Assembly: GCA_000231825.2 (NCBI GenBank)
Contig: JH720312.1
Span: forward strand, 960,236 to 1,024,235
Direction: 5' to 3'
Length of the DNA stretch: 64,000 nucleotides
From: Tetrahymena elliotti 4EA
Lineage: Eukaryota > Ciliophora > Oligohymenophorea > Hymenostomatida > Tetrahymenidae
Notes under the pieces: generated by a model
The model's database searches: none
The model's input: only the letters and a program-made list of their open reading frames with translations
What the model was told of the DNA's origin: nothing
In this document: piece by piece, positions 1 through 12,377 of the stretch
Numbering within the stretch: position 1 is the stretch's first letter
Layout of the letters: every line of letters begins with the position of its first letter
Program-made: the position numbers and the translations under genes

Positions 1-1
1 C

Positions 2-850
2 CTTAACTAGCCATACTAGTACTTAAGTTAACATTAACTAGTAACTTCCCCATCAAGTGTAACTGAACCCTTGCAGAATCACAAAAACTTAAAAATATAA
101 TCGCCTGACAAAATTCTATTGAATGGTGAGAGAATAAACCATTCAAATATTAGTTTAAATATCAATGGAAATGCTAGTATAAATATTAATGGAAATTAAA
201 GTTTACTAAATGCTAGTAACTCAAGGCTTATTTTAAGTAGTAAAAATAATACTAAGTAACCAAATACTAACACAGTTAGCTTTTAGGAAGATTAACCATA
301 GAGAGGTTGCTTTATATTCAAGGATGTAAATACTTAGCTTGATCAATCTAGTGCTGCTAATGAATTTTATAATTCTTGCTAAAATTCTGTAGAAATACTG
401 AGTCAAAACTTCAGCAAGACAAATAATCCCTATCTTTTAGAACCATAAAATAGTTAAAATCCTAAAAGAGTGAGCACATAAAGCAAAAATTTATAAGATT
501 ATTTGGAAGAAAATAGCACAGCTAGAAAAGAGCATCTACCTTATATCCCTAAAATGAACTAACAATAAGAAGAAGATAATCAATTAAGTTTTGAAGGCTG
601 GTAAAACGTAGATGAACAGCATAATGATTCTTTTTAAAAATGGATGGAAATTTCAACCCTAAGAAGATATAACGAACTTGAATTTAATTTGGCCTTTAGA
701 CCTCTATAAAATAATAGATTCTTTATTAATTAATAAAATTTTGTTATATAAAATCAAGCCTAAAATAAATAACTGAAAGAAGATAATATTAATAATCAAT
801 AAGTTAACAAATAAACTATTAATAAATAGCAGAATAATCAATAAAAATGA
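2..850 (+). CDS. 3' end of Q/N/S-rich protein, function unknown (5' end outside window)
   Basis: The frame is open from base 2 to the TGA at 848-850, about 282 codons, with about 30 in-frame TAA/TAG codons read as Gln. The visible part is rich in N, Q and S and has repeated short stretches such as SLNINGNASININGN. A more ordered C-terminal piece contains FEGWQ and EISTLRRYNELEFNLAF, and the last 40 residues are again Q/N-rich. No catalytic motif or known domain is recognised. No intron is needed in the visible part. The start codon and N-terminus lie upstream of the window, so length and function cannot be judged. The gene converges on the deubiquitinase gene that ends at 1595. Confidence 0.75.
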
Positions 851-1594
851 TCAATCAATCATCATCAGCGAATTAATATAATTATTTTAACTTTAATTTA
901 TTATTTTGTTTATAATTTGAATCTAAAAATGTTAAATAAATTTTGTAAATATATTCTGTAATTTTATAAAAAACAATTTTGTTTATTAAATATTTAATCC
1001 TCATTTTTCTCTTCTAAATTTTAAGTTTGAATTTTTAAATCATTAATTGTAATAAGTCAGAGAAACAATAAAAAATTTAAATGCTTTTTCAAAGTTCTAT
1101 ATTATTAAAATGTTAATTAATGTTTCCAAAGTAGTAATTTAAACTCAAAATAAGATTTATTGAACATTTTTTTAATTTCTAAAAAAATAAACCTAATAAA
1201 TGATTTATTGAGAACATATTTTTACACAAAAAATAATAAAATGCTTGAAAACTATTGTATTCATTAACTATTAATATAAAAATTTTAAGTAATTATTTTA
1301 ATTTTAAAATTCAAATTGGAAATAATTTTGTTTAGAAGACATCACGAAATTATTTTTAGTTCGAACAATTTTTTTTTCATTTTATTTTTGTTCTAAAAAC
1401 TTTTTTATCTTAGTTTTTATATTTTAATAATCATTTAGATGATTTGAAATTGAATCTACTGCCAATCCTCATATTTTTAGTTTTCATTTCACTAAGATAA
1501 TAAGATTTTCTATCTTTCTATTACTATATTTTTTTATAAAAAAAGTAGAGAGCGAAAATTAAAATTTAAGGATAGACAGTAAGTTAAAAAGTTT
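851..1594. other. AT-rich intergenic region between convergent genes
   Basis: This 3'-to-3' spacer consists of A/T runs with no coding pattern on either strand and no recognisable RNA. It presumably holds the two polyadenylation regions, but AATAAA-like strings are too common here to assign. Confidence 0.6.
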
Positions 1595-3699
1595 TCAAAA
1601 TAGGGCATTGCTAGATGGCCAATAAATTTATATATCAGTACCCCATTTAACATTGACTACATTTTTAGTTCCTTTTGTTATTATATCTAGAGCATCATTG
1701 TTGTTTCTTGTAAATTTATTATGTCTGAGCATATTATTCTCTTTCTCAATAACAATTTTGTTCCAAAAGGAACCTTTTTCAGAAAGCTAATCATAGAACA
1801 TTAAGTCAAATTTATTCCATAAATTATTTTTAATTATTCTTGAATCTCTTGCAAATAAAGTAGTGTAATGATTTTCCTTGCATAGAACCCAAATAGGTAG
1901 ATTAGGTTCTTTAAAGTTATTTCCTACTTCTATCAAAGAATCTACCTCCATCGCACTTAGGAATCCTATTTATTATTTCCTCTTAATTCCATAGAGCTTC
2001 ATTTAACCTAATTCCTTAACTCCATCAAAGCAATTACTGGTTGATTCTCCAGTTAAAAGTAAATTAACTTTTAAAATTAAATTTTAATGATAAATGATGC
2101 TTAAAAAATAATATTTTTACCTAATTCTTAAGTTGCATGACCATGATTTCCTATCAAGGAATTATATTTTACATCCATAGAGTTGGTTATATTGTCAACT
2201 CCTTTTGTTATGATGATGGAATAGAGGAAATTAATGATACCATTATTATAACTGCCTATTAATTCTTCTTTTAATTCCCTAAACTAGTTAAATAAATCTT
2301 CATACTTACTGATAAAACAGTTAATTACTTAGCAATCCCCTATATCACAGGCTTTGAAAGATGAGCTATTTGACTACTTAGCTATAACAAATTTAATTTG
2401 ATAACTATTATTACTTATTTTTATTCTACATTTATACATTATTTCAGCCAAAGCTGCTAAAAGACAATTCTCTTAAACATTTTTTCTCTTCATCATCTGT
2501 TCATCTATTTTCTATTACAATAAGATATACTTTATGTAATATGCTTAAACTACGGCTATAACTCCACATGGTCCTCCTTCTTTCTGAACTAATCCAAATA
2601 TATCTTAATCATTTATTATAAAGCCTTGAGCCCAAGATTTTGGTAAGTATTATTTTTAAGAATTTCCAAATAAAAGATTTCTTACATTGTCAGCAGTTAA
2701 CTTTTCAATAGGTTATGCTTTTTTGCTTTCATTCAAATTAAAAATACCATCTTTACTAAACTACCTCTGCTTGTTTTCTTTATTAAAATCAATATCAGCA
2801 GAATAAAATTAACATCCCAAAACAGGAGGCTAACTTAAACTAAATTAAATATAATTATTAGTTTATTGCAAAGACACTTCAGTGATCACAAAGCAAGGGT
2901 CAGTTTCATTATTATCAATGGTATCTAAGTCAATAGTTGACTTAGTGATTTTTTCTTATTTAATATTTTATTCATCTAACATATATACGGTAAGGTCTTC
3001 TAAACCAGAATTGATTTCTAAGACATGAGGAGCTACATTAATATTTTGGTTTTTCTATTTTTTTTAGAATAAATTGATTGTTTTCTTCTCGTTAGACTTA
3101 GATTGATCTTAGATATTTAAGTATTAGTTGTTATTTTAATTACTATTCATTTTTTTTATTTGTAAAGTTGTATCGAGACTAATCTGCAAATGATTTAGCT
3201 CATTTTTTGACTCAGAAGAAAAAGAGCGTTCCTGAGACTTATTCCTAGGATTAGAAGTCTATCTCCTAGCATTATATCCATTTCCTAAATAAAATCCATT
3301 TAATTAATTATCTGTATTATCTTTTTATGCTTATGATTTCTAATCTTAGTTATCTTTGCTATTAATAGCTACATTATATTTGCTATCTGATTCTATTTAT
3401 TTTGTCTAATGAATATTATCATTTAAGGAAAATTCTTCAATATCATCTGCCCCTGAATAGTCGTTCTTATTATATATTCCTCTTTGTGTTGAGCTTCTAA
3501 AATTTTTATTCTTTTAGCTCCCTTTTTAATTCTTTAAAGGAACTGGATCCCTCCTATATTCTTCTAGATCTCTTGAATTATTTAGTTTGATAACCTAATC
3601 TTTTTGTATGTTTTCTTACAAATTTTACTGCACTGCTTATGGTTCTGAAGCTTATTGCTTACCATTAATTTCTCTCTCCTTACTAACACCACAACCCAT
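1595..3699 (-). CDS. MINDY-3/4-type (FAM188, DUF4205) Lys48-ubiquitin deubiquitinase, predicted N-myristoylated
   Basis: Two exons (3699-2121 and 2067-1595) encode 683 residues; the 53-bp intron 2068-2120 has GT-AG ends. The MINDY core fills the C-terminal half. The catalytic loop GGPCGVIAVVQA places the nucleophile at Cys378, preceded by SWAQGF and FGLVQKEGG, and the catalytic histidine is His593 in CKENHYTTLFARD. The family motif GHATQELVNLLLTG is split exactly by the intron, which confirms the splice. The last residues (VKWGTDIQIYWP) also fit the family. Known members cleave Lys48-linked polyubiquitin. The first 340 residues are low-complexity and Q/N/S-rich. The protein starts MGCGVSKE, a textbook myristoylation signal with a palmitoylatable Cys3, so membrane anchoring is inferred. 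Assignment to the family is firm; the MINDY-3 versus -4 subtype is not. Confidence 0.92.
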
Positions 3700-4812
3700 T
3701 TTTTTAAGTTAGTTATGATTAATAAAATTAAAATTTAATATTATGAGACTATATAAAATATAATATTTAGTTATTAATTAAATTGTAAAAAGAGTCTTTT
3801 CTTTCAATTCTTTAAACAATCTCTGAACGCTAATTTTATTTTTTACTTACTCAATTTCAAAGAGAAATTTTAATTCCGAAACTTTGTGGATATTATTAAT
3901 ATTATTTTTACTTACATCAAATATTTATTCTTATTATTAAACATAATAATTAATTGAAAAATTTGAGAAAAATCTGTTAAATTTTTTAGTATTAAAAATG
4001 AATTTCTTAAAACATTTAGCAATTCAGTTATCTTAGTTTATTCAATAAAAGAGGTGTAATCTGAATGCATATAATAGGAATTAGATAATACATAAATATA
4101 AATAAAAGAAAGTTTAATTGACAAAAATTTTTTTACTACTTTTTGAAATATTTGTTTGGTAGAGATAATATTCTAATAATATTTTTAAGATAATTTCATT
4201 AAAATCTTGTTTAATTATCTTCTTAGTATTTAAAAGTAAAAAAATTGGATAATGAGAGTATAAAAAATATTTTAAAGCTTTTCATCATAATTATAGAAAT
4301 TTGAAATATTAAAATAGAAAGAAGTGTATGATGTATAAATTATTTAGAATTTGATTAAAAAACTATTTTCAAAATAAATGGATGTTTGAAATAAAATAGT
4401 AATTTAGTTTAAATTTGTGATTTATTTAAAAATAAGAAAAATATATTATTTATGATTATTAATAACTACTTCTTATATTTGCATGAGTGAACCATTTTTA
4501 AAGTGTTTGAAAAATGCATGTATGAGGTAGATATAGATGCATATATAATTAATATTTAAAAATTTATAATGATAAAGCAAATCTGAATTCTTTTAATTGA
4601 TATAAAAGTAAATGAAAAGGGTAGAGGATGGTATAAAATATTTTATTTCAATTAATTTCAAGTTTTATTTAAAGAATTTATAACTAATTATATTTTTGTT
4701 TGAACTAATTAAAGTTTATTTTTAAAAATTTCAATTTATTTATCTAGCTTGTGACCTACTTAATATCACTCAGTCTTTTATTGATTCTTAAATAAGTAGT
4801 GTTTTTTGGATT
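3700..4812. other. AT-rich intergenic region
   Basis: This stretch lies upstream of the deubiquitinase gene and downstream of the next minus-strand gene. Only A/T-rich sequence is seen; no ORF with coding character and no structured RNA was found. Confidence 0.6.
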
Positions 4813-6681
4813 TCATTTTGAATCAGCTTCTAATTCATTTTCTTCTGGTAAAATAAAGTTTTTCTCTTTAAAGAACTTAATTATGTGGTATTTGGATATT
4901 CCCCATTTCTTTTCTACTTCTCTCCAGTTTTTTAAATGATTATAATCTACAATCAACTCATCAATTTATTCTTCAGTAAGAGTTTTCAAATAATCTTAAC
5001 CTTTTCTATCATATTTTTTAATGTATTTTGGTTTTTTGCCTGAAGGAAAAGATTATGATTTTTAAGCGTCATTGATATCATCTTCATCATCAGAGTATTC
5101 ACCTCTAGATTTTCTATTTGATGACATTTCTTATTCTTCTTCATTATTCAAATATCTTCTTTAAGCAACCTACCTTGAATCGAAATTTTATTTGCTCGAC
5201 GAAGAAATATTTGAAAATGAATCAGCTTTTTTGTTAATATAATTTATTTGTTCAATATCTTTTTCTACCTTTTATTGTTATTTTAATAGTGTATCTCTCT
5301 CTCTATCTTTTTCTTAATCAAGAGAGGGGTTATTGTTTGATTATGGTATTGAAGTTAAAGAAGCAGGTTAGCTTGTGAATTAAGCTCCACTGGTACTTCC
5401 CTAATGATTAGTGTTAGTAACAGATGCACTTCTTGTTAATATTTTTTTTTCTAATTTACTATTTTGCTGCTGTTGTTGCTAGTTTACATTTAATGTTCCG
5501 CTGCTAACTATTTTCTGAGATTTAATTTCATCAAAGTATTGCATTTCTTTTTTATCTTCTGCTTTTGTTGCCTATTTTTCAAGATATTATTGCTAAAATA
5601 CTTCTTTTTCATTTTTATGATTGCTGTCGCTGCTAGTATTATGACTTTCAGGATTTAATTATTACTTCTACTGCTAATTTTATTCTTCTTTTTTTTCTAT
5701 TTCCATTCCATTATCATTGGTCTACTATAAGCTCTTTGTTGAAACGTCACTATTTTCTGGTTTTTAATTAGGTATACTTTGTTCTATTTCCATTTTACTT
5801 TGTGGTTTTCCTTCTACAACTTTATTCTAAGAAATGGAAGTAGAGTTATTGGTTGAGTTCTAAGTAGCTTTATTTGTAGCTTCTGCTCCATTCTTTTTAC
5901 TTTCTGTTGAAGATTTTTAAATATTCTTTCTTTCTTCTACGTATTTAGGAACTACTTTAAATCCTATGTCAATGCAATTTTTAGAGTACAATTCATCATA
6001 ATCTAGCATTTCTTTAGGTTCATACAGATTTTAAATCTACTACTATAAAGTAATAAAATTTGTAGAATTCTTTTTAGAATTTTATTGGTTGGAGCCAGCA
6101 GTTGCTGTGTAGCTAATTTTTTAAGTCACTCCATTACCATTATGATTATTAATTCCCTTTAAATTACTAGAAATTGAGCTATTTTTACCTCCGTTAGAGA
6201 TATGGCCATTATGATTGTTATTACTTGAATGCTAAGTCTATATTTGCTACAATAAAAGCTGCTTAAGATCTTCATCTCTGATTTCTAATAATTAGAGATA
6301 GTTTCTTGAAAATTCATTTAATTCTTCTTATAAATTAGATTAGATGGCCTCCAGTGACTATTCAGAATTTAACCTAATGGGCAAACGAGGATTATTGGGT
6401 ACAAAAGTAAAATGATTTTTTATTTCAAGGAATGATTCTTCAAACTCTTCATAATCATCATATGAAGGGTCATTTATTTAGTAGCGAAACTCTTGAATCA
6501 AATTTTATAGCTTGTTGAACTTGTGCTTAGTTTTGTCATAGTATGATAAAAATTAAACCATTTTTGCCTTCCTTTCCTCTAATTTTTAAACTAGGGTTTC
6601 AACTTCTTTAATAAGACTTTATGTCTATTCTTTGCTATCAATCCAGCTCTAAGTAGCAATAAAAGCTATATCTAAAAACAT
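4813..6681 (-). CDS. Coiled-coil, low-complexity protein with C-terminal HTH-like segment, function unknown
   Basis: A single exon of 622 residues runs from the ATG at 6681 to the TGA at 4813-4815. The N-terminal 170 residues look helical and coiled-coil (SLIKEVETLVQKLEERKAKM, then acidic DDYEEFEESF). The middle 350 residues are Q/N/S-rich with polyQ stretches. The last 55 residues form a conserved-looking basic helical block: EEQIDELIVDYNHLKNW, then REVEKKWGISKYHIIKFF. The spacing resembles a homeodomain-like helix-turn-helix (WREVEKKWGISKYHII as turn and recognition helix). A DNA-binding or chromatin role is therefore possible but only inferred. No enzyme motif is seen. Start choice: it is the first ATG after the divergent upstream region, and no intron is required. 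Confidence 0.8.
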
Positions 6682-9600
6682 GTTGATGGAAATTGTGTGA
6701 TGAATTAAAGCATTGTGGCATGTGCAACAAATTAAATTTAGGTTCTACTAAGTACCACATTTCTGATCTAAGCATATTAAATTTAATGGCTCACTTCTCC
6801 TACACTTTTAACAATTTACCATTTTCTTTTTTGCTTATCCTATTTTTGTTAATTTTTGACAAAAAAATTATATGTTAATATTAAGATATGCTTTTGCAAA
6901 CAAATTTTAAAATGAGATATTAATTTATCTTTGAAAGAAAACAAGCAAGTAAAGCAAGCAAACAAACTAGCGAGTTATTTCTTTTCTTTTTATGATTTTT
7001 TTTTTTGAAAATGTTAATATATGAAGCAGTAATTTATTAAGAAATCAATTTGTGTTATTAAGATTATGACAAAAAATTTTGTAGGTGCTTAGTAATTATT
7101 ATAATAATAATTGAGATTATGAAAAATATTTAGAATCAAAGTAAGAATGATTGATTAAATGAATGATGTAAAATCTTTTGTACTAACAAAATCTAAAATT
7201 TCTAAATCAAGTTTTGTATTTTCTTTGATAAAAGAGAGGATTTAAATGAACCTTAATTGGAAAGAATAAGAAAGAAAATTTAGAGTAACTTATTTAAATT
7301 TCTTAATAAGACATGGTATTAAATCCAGAATGTTTTTAAGTTTCAACTTTGATTCTTGAAATGTGAAATACCCAAATTAAACAGTAATTAGAGGCTATAA
7401 AGTAGCTTTCTAAAATTTATCATGTCAAAAATCAGATATTTTTTATATCAAATTATTCATTCATCTTTTTATAATTTATTTCAGCAGAGAAAATTTTCAG
7501 AAATATTTCTTCCTTATTTTGAATAAAATTTTTTTCTTTAATCAAAATTGCTCTAAAAAATTTTTTTCTTCTTTCTATTTTTCTATCTTGGCGATAAGTA
7601 AAATATTTTTTAACATAAAGACTTAAAAGAATCTTTCTAAATAGGTAGAATCCTTTAAGAGATAAAATTCAAGAAGAATTATATAACTATAAATCTAGTT
7701 TAGTCTGGAAACTTTGAGTAGTAAATATTTTTTCTTTGAAATAGAAAAGTTTTTGTTATAAAAATTTTTTCGCACCAACAAAAAAAAGAGAAGACAAAGG
7801 TAATCTGTAAATCTTCATGCCCAACGGTAAATAAAATCACAGGAGATCATTATTTACTCACTTGAGATGATACGAGACTACTTTTAAAGTTATAATTGTT
7901 GCAAAAATGAAAAAAACTTTTTTTAAAAAACTTTTACCTTATTTCTGTATTGAAAATTGATTACAGTCTACTTTTTTTTTCTTAATTTACAAATCAGATG
8001 TCTCTTCTTTTTTGATTTTATTTTATATTATAATTTGAATTTTTTTTTTATAAATGAGCTTGTCTTTTAACAAAAGAATAAAGAAAATGTTTATAGAGAA
8101 TAAATTACGCATTATAAATTTTCAAAGATTAAAATTTATTATAGAAAATTTTTTAATTTAAAATTTTTTGTGTATTATTATGATCAATTTTATCTAAAAT
8201 CTTATCATTAAAACCTATTTTAGTGCTATTTCTACTATTTATATTTATGCTTTTTTCTTAAAATTTTAGCCAAGTGAGAAAGAATTAAATATAAAATATT
8301 ATGTCTTATCTATGTTATTGATTCATAAATTCTTCATGATTGTCTTAGAGACCATACTTTTTCTATCGAAAAAGTGATTTTTTCTAGCTTTATTGTGTGC
8401 TTTTTACAATTCAACTCAGTATTTTTATGTAATACGCTTTAATGATAATTAAAGTAAAAGAATATTACCTTTTCATAGTAAATTAATGAAGAAAAATTTA
8501 GAAAAGGCAAAGTATACAAAAAAGAAAATAATTTTTCTAAATAAAACCATTATAAAAAGATTTTTTAGAAATAACAAAAATATAATTTAAAACTAAAAGA
8601 AATATTTAAACATAAATTATCTTTTATTGTTAAAAGTTCATTTCTTGCGTTAATAGAAAGATTAAATATCATTCATCCAATATTGAATGAGTGTTACATT
8701 TAATAAGAATTTTTTTATTTAAAAATTTGAAATCAAAAAAAATAAAGTAATATATATGTTAAATCTCTTTTAAAAATAATAATTCTTCAAAAATATTTAT
8801 CAAATATTATTTTTTCTAATTTTATTTGGTTCAAGTGTGCTTTAATATAAACCTTACATTTGTTTTGCACTTTTTTTTTATTATTTTTTTACTCAAAATT
8901 TTTTTAACAACAATTTATTTTTTCGACTGCGTTTTGTAAGACTTTTATTCAGAATAAACTTAAAAGTATTTGATAGGATATGATGAACAGTAATTATTTT
9001 TTTTTGTAGATTTGGTGGTTGTTTATGTTAAAAAAAATATTTTCAGTTTGTAAATTGCCATTTTTTATTTTATATCAAATGTTTCCTCTTAATTATATTA
9101 AATCATAGAAGATGTTTCAACCTTATTCTTAGATATTTTATTGCTGCATAATTTTAAATTACTAATAAAATTTTTATACATCAAAATATTGCCAGTATTC
9201 CACAAATTTAAATTTATTATTTTTAAAACAAAAAAGAATAATGTAAATTTTCTTGTGTAATATAAAAAAAATGGAATAAATTTATTAAAGCTTTTATAAA
9301 AACCATTGGATAAAAAATAAACTTTAAAATAATTAAAAATAAGCCATGAATTTATGAAAATATTTTCTGAAGAAAAAAACTTGATATCAAACTAAGCCTC
9401 CTGTAGTATTACTTAATATCAATTTTCCTCTTATTTAGTATATGGGAATATTAGATTTTAAATATTACTTATGAATACGTACGTGTATTTATTTATATTA
9501 TTGAATGATTATTTTAAAATTCAAAAAAAACATATGTAACTTTGCTTTATGTGTATGAAAAGCGAGAGAGTGAATAAATAAAAATTTTGAGTACTAATTT

Positions 9601-10239
9601 TAGCTTCAATTTTCTTTTAATTTGTTCAAAAAGTAAAGAGGTGTTTTTGTAGTGAAAAAAATAATAAATAATTAAATAAATATGGAAAATATATATTATA
9701 TTTGCATAGTGTTTAATGTAGAAAAGTATGATTTTTATCCTAATTATTATATAAAGTGAGGAAATCTTTAATATGGATTGAGGTATTAAGTAATGTTGTT
9801 ATCAGTTTCAGAATCAAATGGATTCTTGCATTTTTGCCGTTTTTTTTAAAGACACATTCTTAGATTGATTAATAAAAAACATCAGTTTCTAAGTATGCAT
9901 GTTTATAAGTAAGTAGAGTAGGGTAGGTAGGGAGTTGCAATAAAATAGAAGTCTCTTGTATTTAATGCAAATTCTATGGTTATTAATTATTTAAAGGAGA
10001 AATAATTGAAGATATATAGATGTTAGTTTGTTGGTTGATTGGTTGTTAATAAATATGGGTATAAGGGAGAGAAAAAAATTTATTAGATTTAGTATAATTA
10101 ATTGTGCCATAAATCAATTTTATATCAAAATATGAGCAAAATTATTCATTATCTAAATTAATTAATGAATTAATAAAATTGTTCTATTAAGATAAATCAT
10201 CAGAAATTAATTAATTTTTTTTATTGATGCACAATATTT
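6682..10239. other. Gene-poor AT-rich region, 3.6 kb
   Basis: I could not build any gene here. The sequence is mostly long A and T runs, with TGA in every frame at short intervals. A slightly less AT-rich patch lies at about 7795-7885 and a short perfect hairpin followed by a T-run at 9810-9848; neither is enough to call an RNA gene. The segment just upstream of 6681 has AAGC/AAAC tetranucleotide repeats near 6942-6972, probably 5' flank of the gene that starts at 6681. Confidence 0.5.
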
Positions 10240-11169
10240 TTTTTTTCAAACTGTAATGTCTATTTCACTTTCTTATATCTTAGTCTTCTCTGATTACTTT
10301 AAATTATATCTGATTGTTAATCTATCTTGCTTGATGAGCGTCTTTTCTTGAAAGCTTATTATTTTTTTTAATTTTACCATACCTGCTAAATAAAACAAGA
10401 AAATTTCTTTTTATTTAATGCATACTGAATGATTTCTTATTAGAATCAACAAACTTCTTAGATATTGAATATAATATTAGGTAGTTTTTATCTATGAATA
10501 CAGAAGCTATTTTGAGTTAGAGTTTGTCTAAAGGTTTTCTTCTATTTTTTGAAATGTTTATTATTTTTTAATGTTCAATGCAGTTAATTAAATAATGTAT
10601 TAGTTAATTAAAATAATAAGAAAAGAAAGAAATGTCTTATAAATAGATGTGAGAATAGTTTATTATTTATCTGTTATCAGAGCTAAGATTGTTAATGTGT
10701 CTACTTAACGCGGACGACATTGCAGCATCTTTCTGCTATAGCGTCTTGAAAGAAAGAGAAGCTTAGGCTGAAATTTTTAAAATATTAATGTTGTGTTTGT
10801 TTGTTTATTCATTCATTCATTTTTCTCCTTCGTTGAATAAATTAACCATAAAAATAATTATCTCTATTGCTTCTTATCTTAATTTAATTTGTGCGAATAT
10901 TTATCTATATTTAATTCTAATCTTAGCAACTCTAGAGCAAAATAATTATCTTTTGAAAACTGAATACAACGCTTGAAAAGTCCCTCAATATTAAAAGCAA
11001 ATTAATATAATCAAATAAATAAAAAATGTTTTTATTATATGGTTTTTATAGAATCTATACATCTCTTTTCGTTATTATGTTATGGAAGTATGACAGCACC
11101 TAATTTTGTCTCTCTTCTGCAGTATTTGAACTATTCGTCAGTAAAAAGGCAATACAGCAAGAGATGCAT
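10240..11169 (-). other. Unresolved island: possible multi-exon gene on the minus strand
   Basis: Patches of more complex composition alternate with intron-like T-rich stretches. On the minus strand one frame reads SLSFKTLQQKDAAMSSALS (about 10770-10700), another KRCIQFSKDNYFALELLRLE (about 10975-10915), and a possible start MHLLLYCLF lies at 11169. A good splice acceptor (TTTTAAAAATTTCAG) is at about 10785-10771. However, other frames, and the plus strand at 10690-10976, are also open, so exon frames cannot be fixed by eye. No domain is recognised. A spliced gene or an RNA gene are both possible; boundaries are approximate. Confidence 0.3.
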
Positions 11170-11405
11170 ATTGAATAAAAAAGTATTAATTTTGAGAAAG
11201 AAAGAGTAGTTCCTCCCTTGATATAATTTATTATTAATATCGTAGTTAAGTAAAGACAGGAAGATAACTAATTAACTAGCTCTCTATATGTTATAGGTAG
11301 ATATATGGATGGTTGATCTTTGGTGGTATAAAGTAGTTATATATAAATAGGATATTGGTTGAATTCATAGTTTTTTGTTTGAAATTGCTAATTAATCCAG
11401 CAAGC

Positions 11406-11424
11406 TAGTTAGTTAGTTAGTTAG
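11406..11424. repeat. TAGT tetranucleotide repeat
   Basis: Nearly five copies of TAGT lie just downstream of the CCCH zinc-finger gene. Such tetranucleotide runs recur in non-coding parts of this window. Confidence 0.85.
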
Positions 11425-11485
11425 CGACTTGTCAAATTTAGTGATAAATATATAAATAAAAGAAGATATTTGGGTGTTATTGTTT

Positions 11486-12377
11486 TCAATTATTTTAGAT
11501 CATTGCCATGAAAAATGGTAAGCGAGAGCCATAATTGCTTTTCAAATCATTATTTTCCATCTCGCTCAGGTCAAATTCTAATGTTGCCAACTTTTTAGAG
11601 TAATATTTACTCTGCTAAATTTCTGAAATTGAACGCTAGTCATGCTTAAAGTGACAGCGAGATCCATAAGGACAATTCAATTCTTCGTGGAAGGCCTTGC
11701 AAGTTTTAGTTTTGTAGCTCTTAGAATTTTAAATTGGCTTGCTCACAAGATCTTATTTTCCATGAGCGAACTTGCATTTCTTTCCGTAATTACATTATCC
11801 AGTTGCTTAGAAGTTTTTACACATCTCTGTCTTATATTTAGTTTCATCAGTCTTTGGCTTCATTGCTATTTATTTATTTAAAAGAGGAAGTTAAGTATAA
11901 TTTTTAAGATTTAGTGATAGGTAGGAGCTTTAATAAAGGCAAATGAAATGATAGGAGTATTTAATACTTTAATTTTTCAAAAATTTATTTCAAACAATAC
12001 AGTTTATGTACTAGAATGACTAGCACTGGGTATCCAGACCCGACGAATAATTTGAATTTAACATTTTATGGTCTATATAAATGTGGGTTGTACATTTTAG
12101 TATATTTTCTTATTTAATTAACTCCATTCTATATTTTTGCTAAATTGCTGAAAATTTAATGATGATTAAACAAAATACCTTGGTCAGAAGAATCGCTTGA
12201 ACAATCAGTGGAGGGGTTTTTCTCAAGAGAATAATCCTCTTAGATCTACTTGATAATCTTTTTTGTACTTTACTTACGATTGGCACTTCCGCTGAATGCG
12301 AGATTGGAAAGATCTGGCTATCCAAAGCTATTTTGGAAGTCAAGAGATGAATTAGATGACATACATTGTATGCTCAT
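11486..12377 (-). CDS. Tandem CCCH zinc-finger protein, TTP/Tis11 (ZFP36)-type RNA-binding protein
   Basis: Three exons (12377-12179, 12147-12001, 11865-11486) encode 241 residues. The 31-bp intron 12148-12178 is unusually short; the second is 135 bp. Two zinc fingers have the exact C-x8-C-x5-C-x3-H spacing. Finger 1 uses C131, C140, C146 and H150, led by YKTEMC; finger 2 uses C171, C180, C186 and H190, led by YKTKTC. Each lead-in matches the (R/K)YKTE(L)C lead-in of the TTP family. Known members bind AU-rich elements in mRNA and trigger deadenylation and decay. The N-terminal 115 residues are S/N/Q-rich with acidic serine clusters, plausible phosphorylation sites. The inter-finger spacing (20 residues from H150 to C171) is close to the family norm of 18. 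The start could also be Met6. The fingers are certain; the first-exon model is good because both splices keep frame. Confidence 0.85.

Noticed and set aside
6693..6878. Plus-strand 61-codon ORF immediately upstream of the gene starting at 6681
   Set aside because: It shows no domain, extends into A/T runs, and lies in the divergent promoter region; composition is not coding-like.
9810..9848. Hairpin AGAATC/GATTCT followed by a T-run, possible Pol III transcript end
   Set aside because: A 6-bp stem in AT-rich DNA is expected by chance and no promoter element or conserved RNA was recognised.
11642..11881. Plus-strand ORF of 79 codons, hydrophobic
   Set aside because: It overlaps the CCCH zinc-finger exon on the other strand, whose cysteine spacing is decisive.
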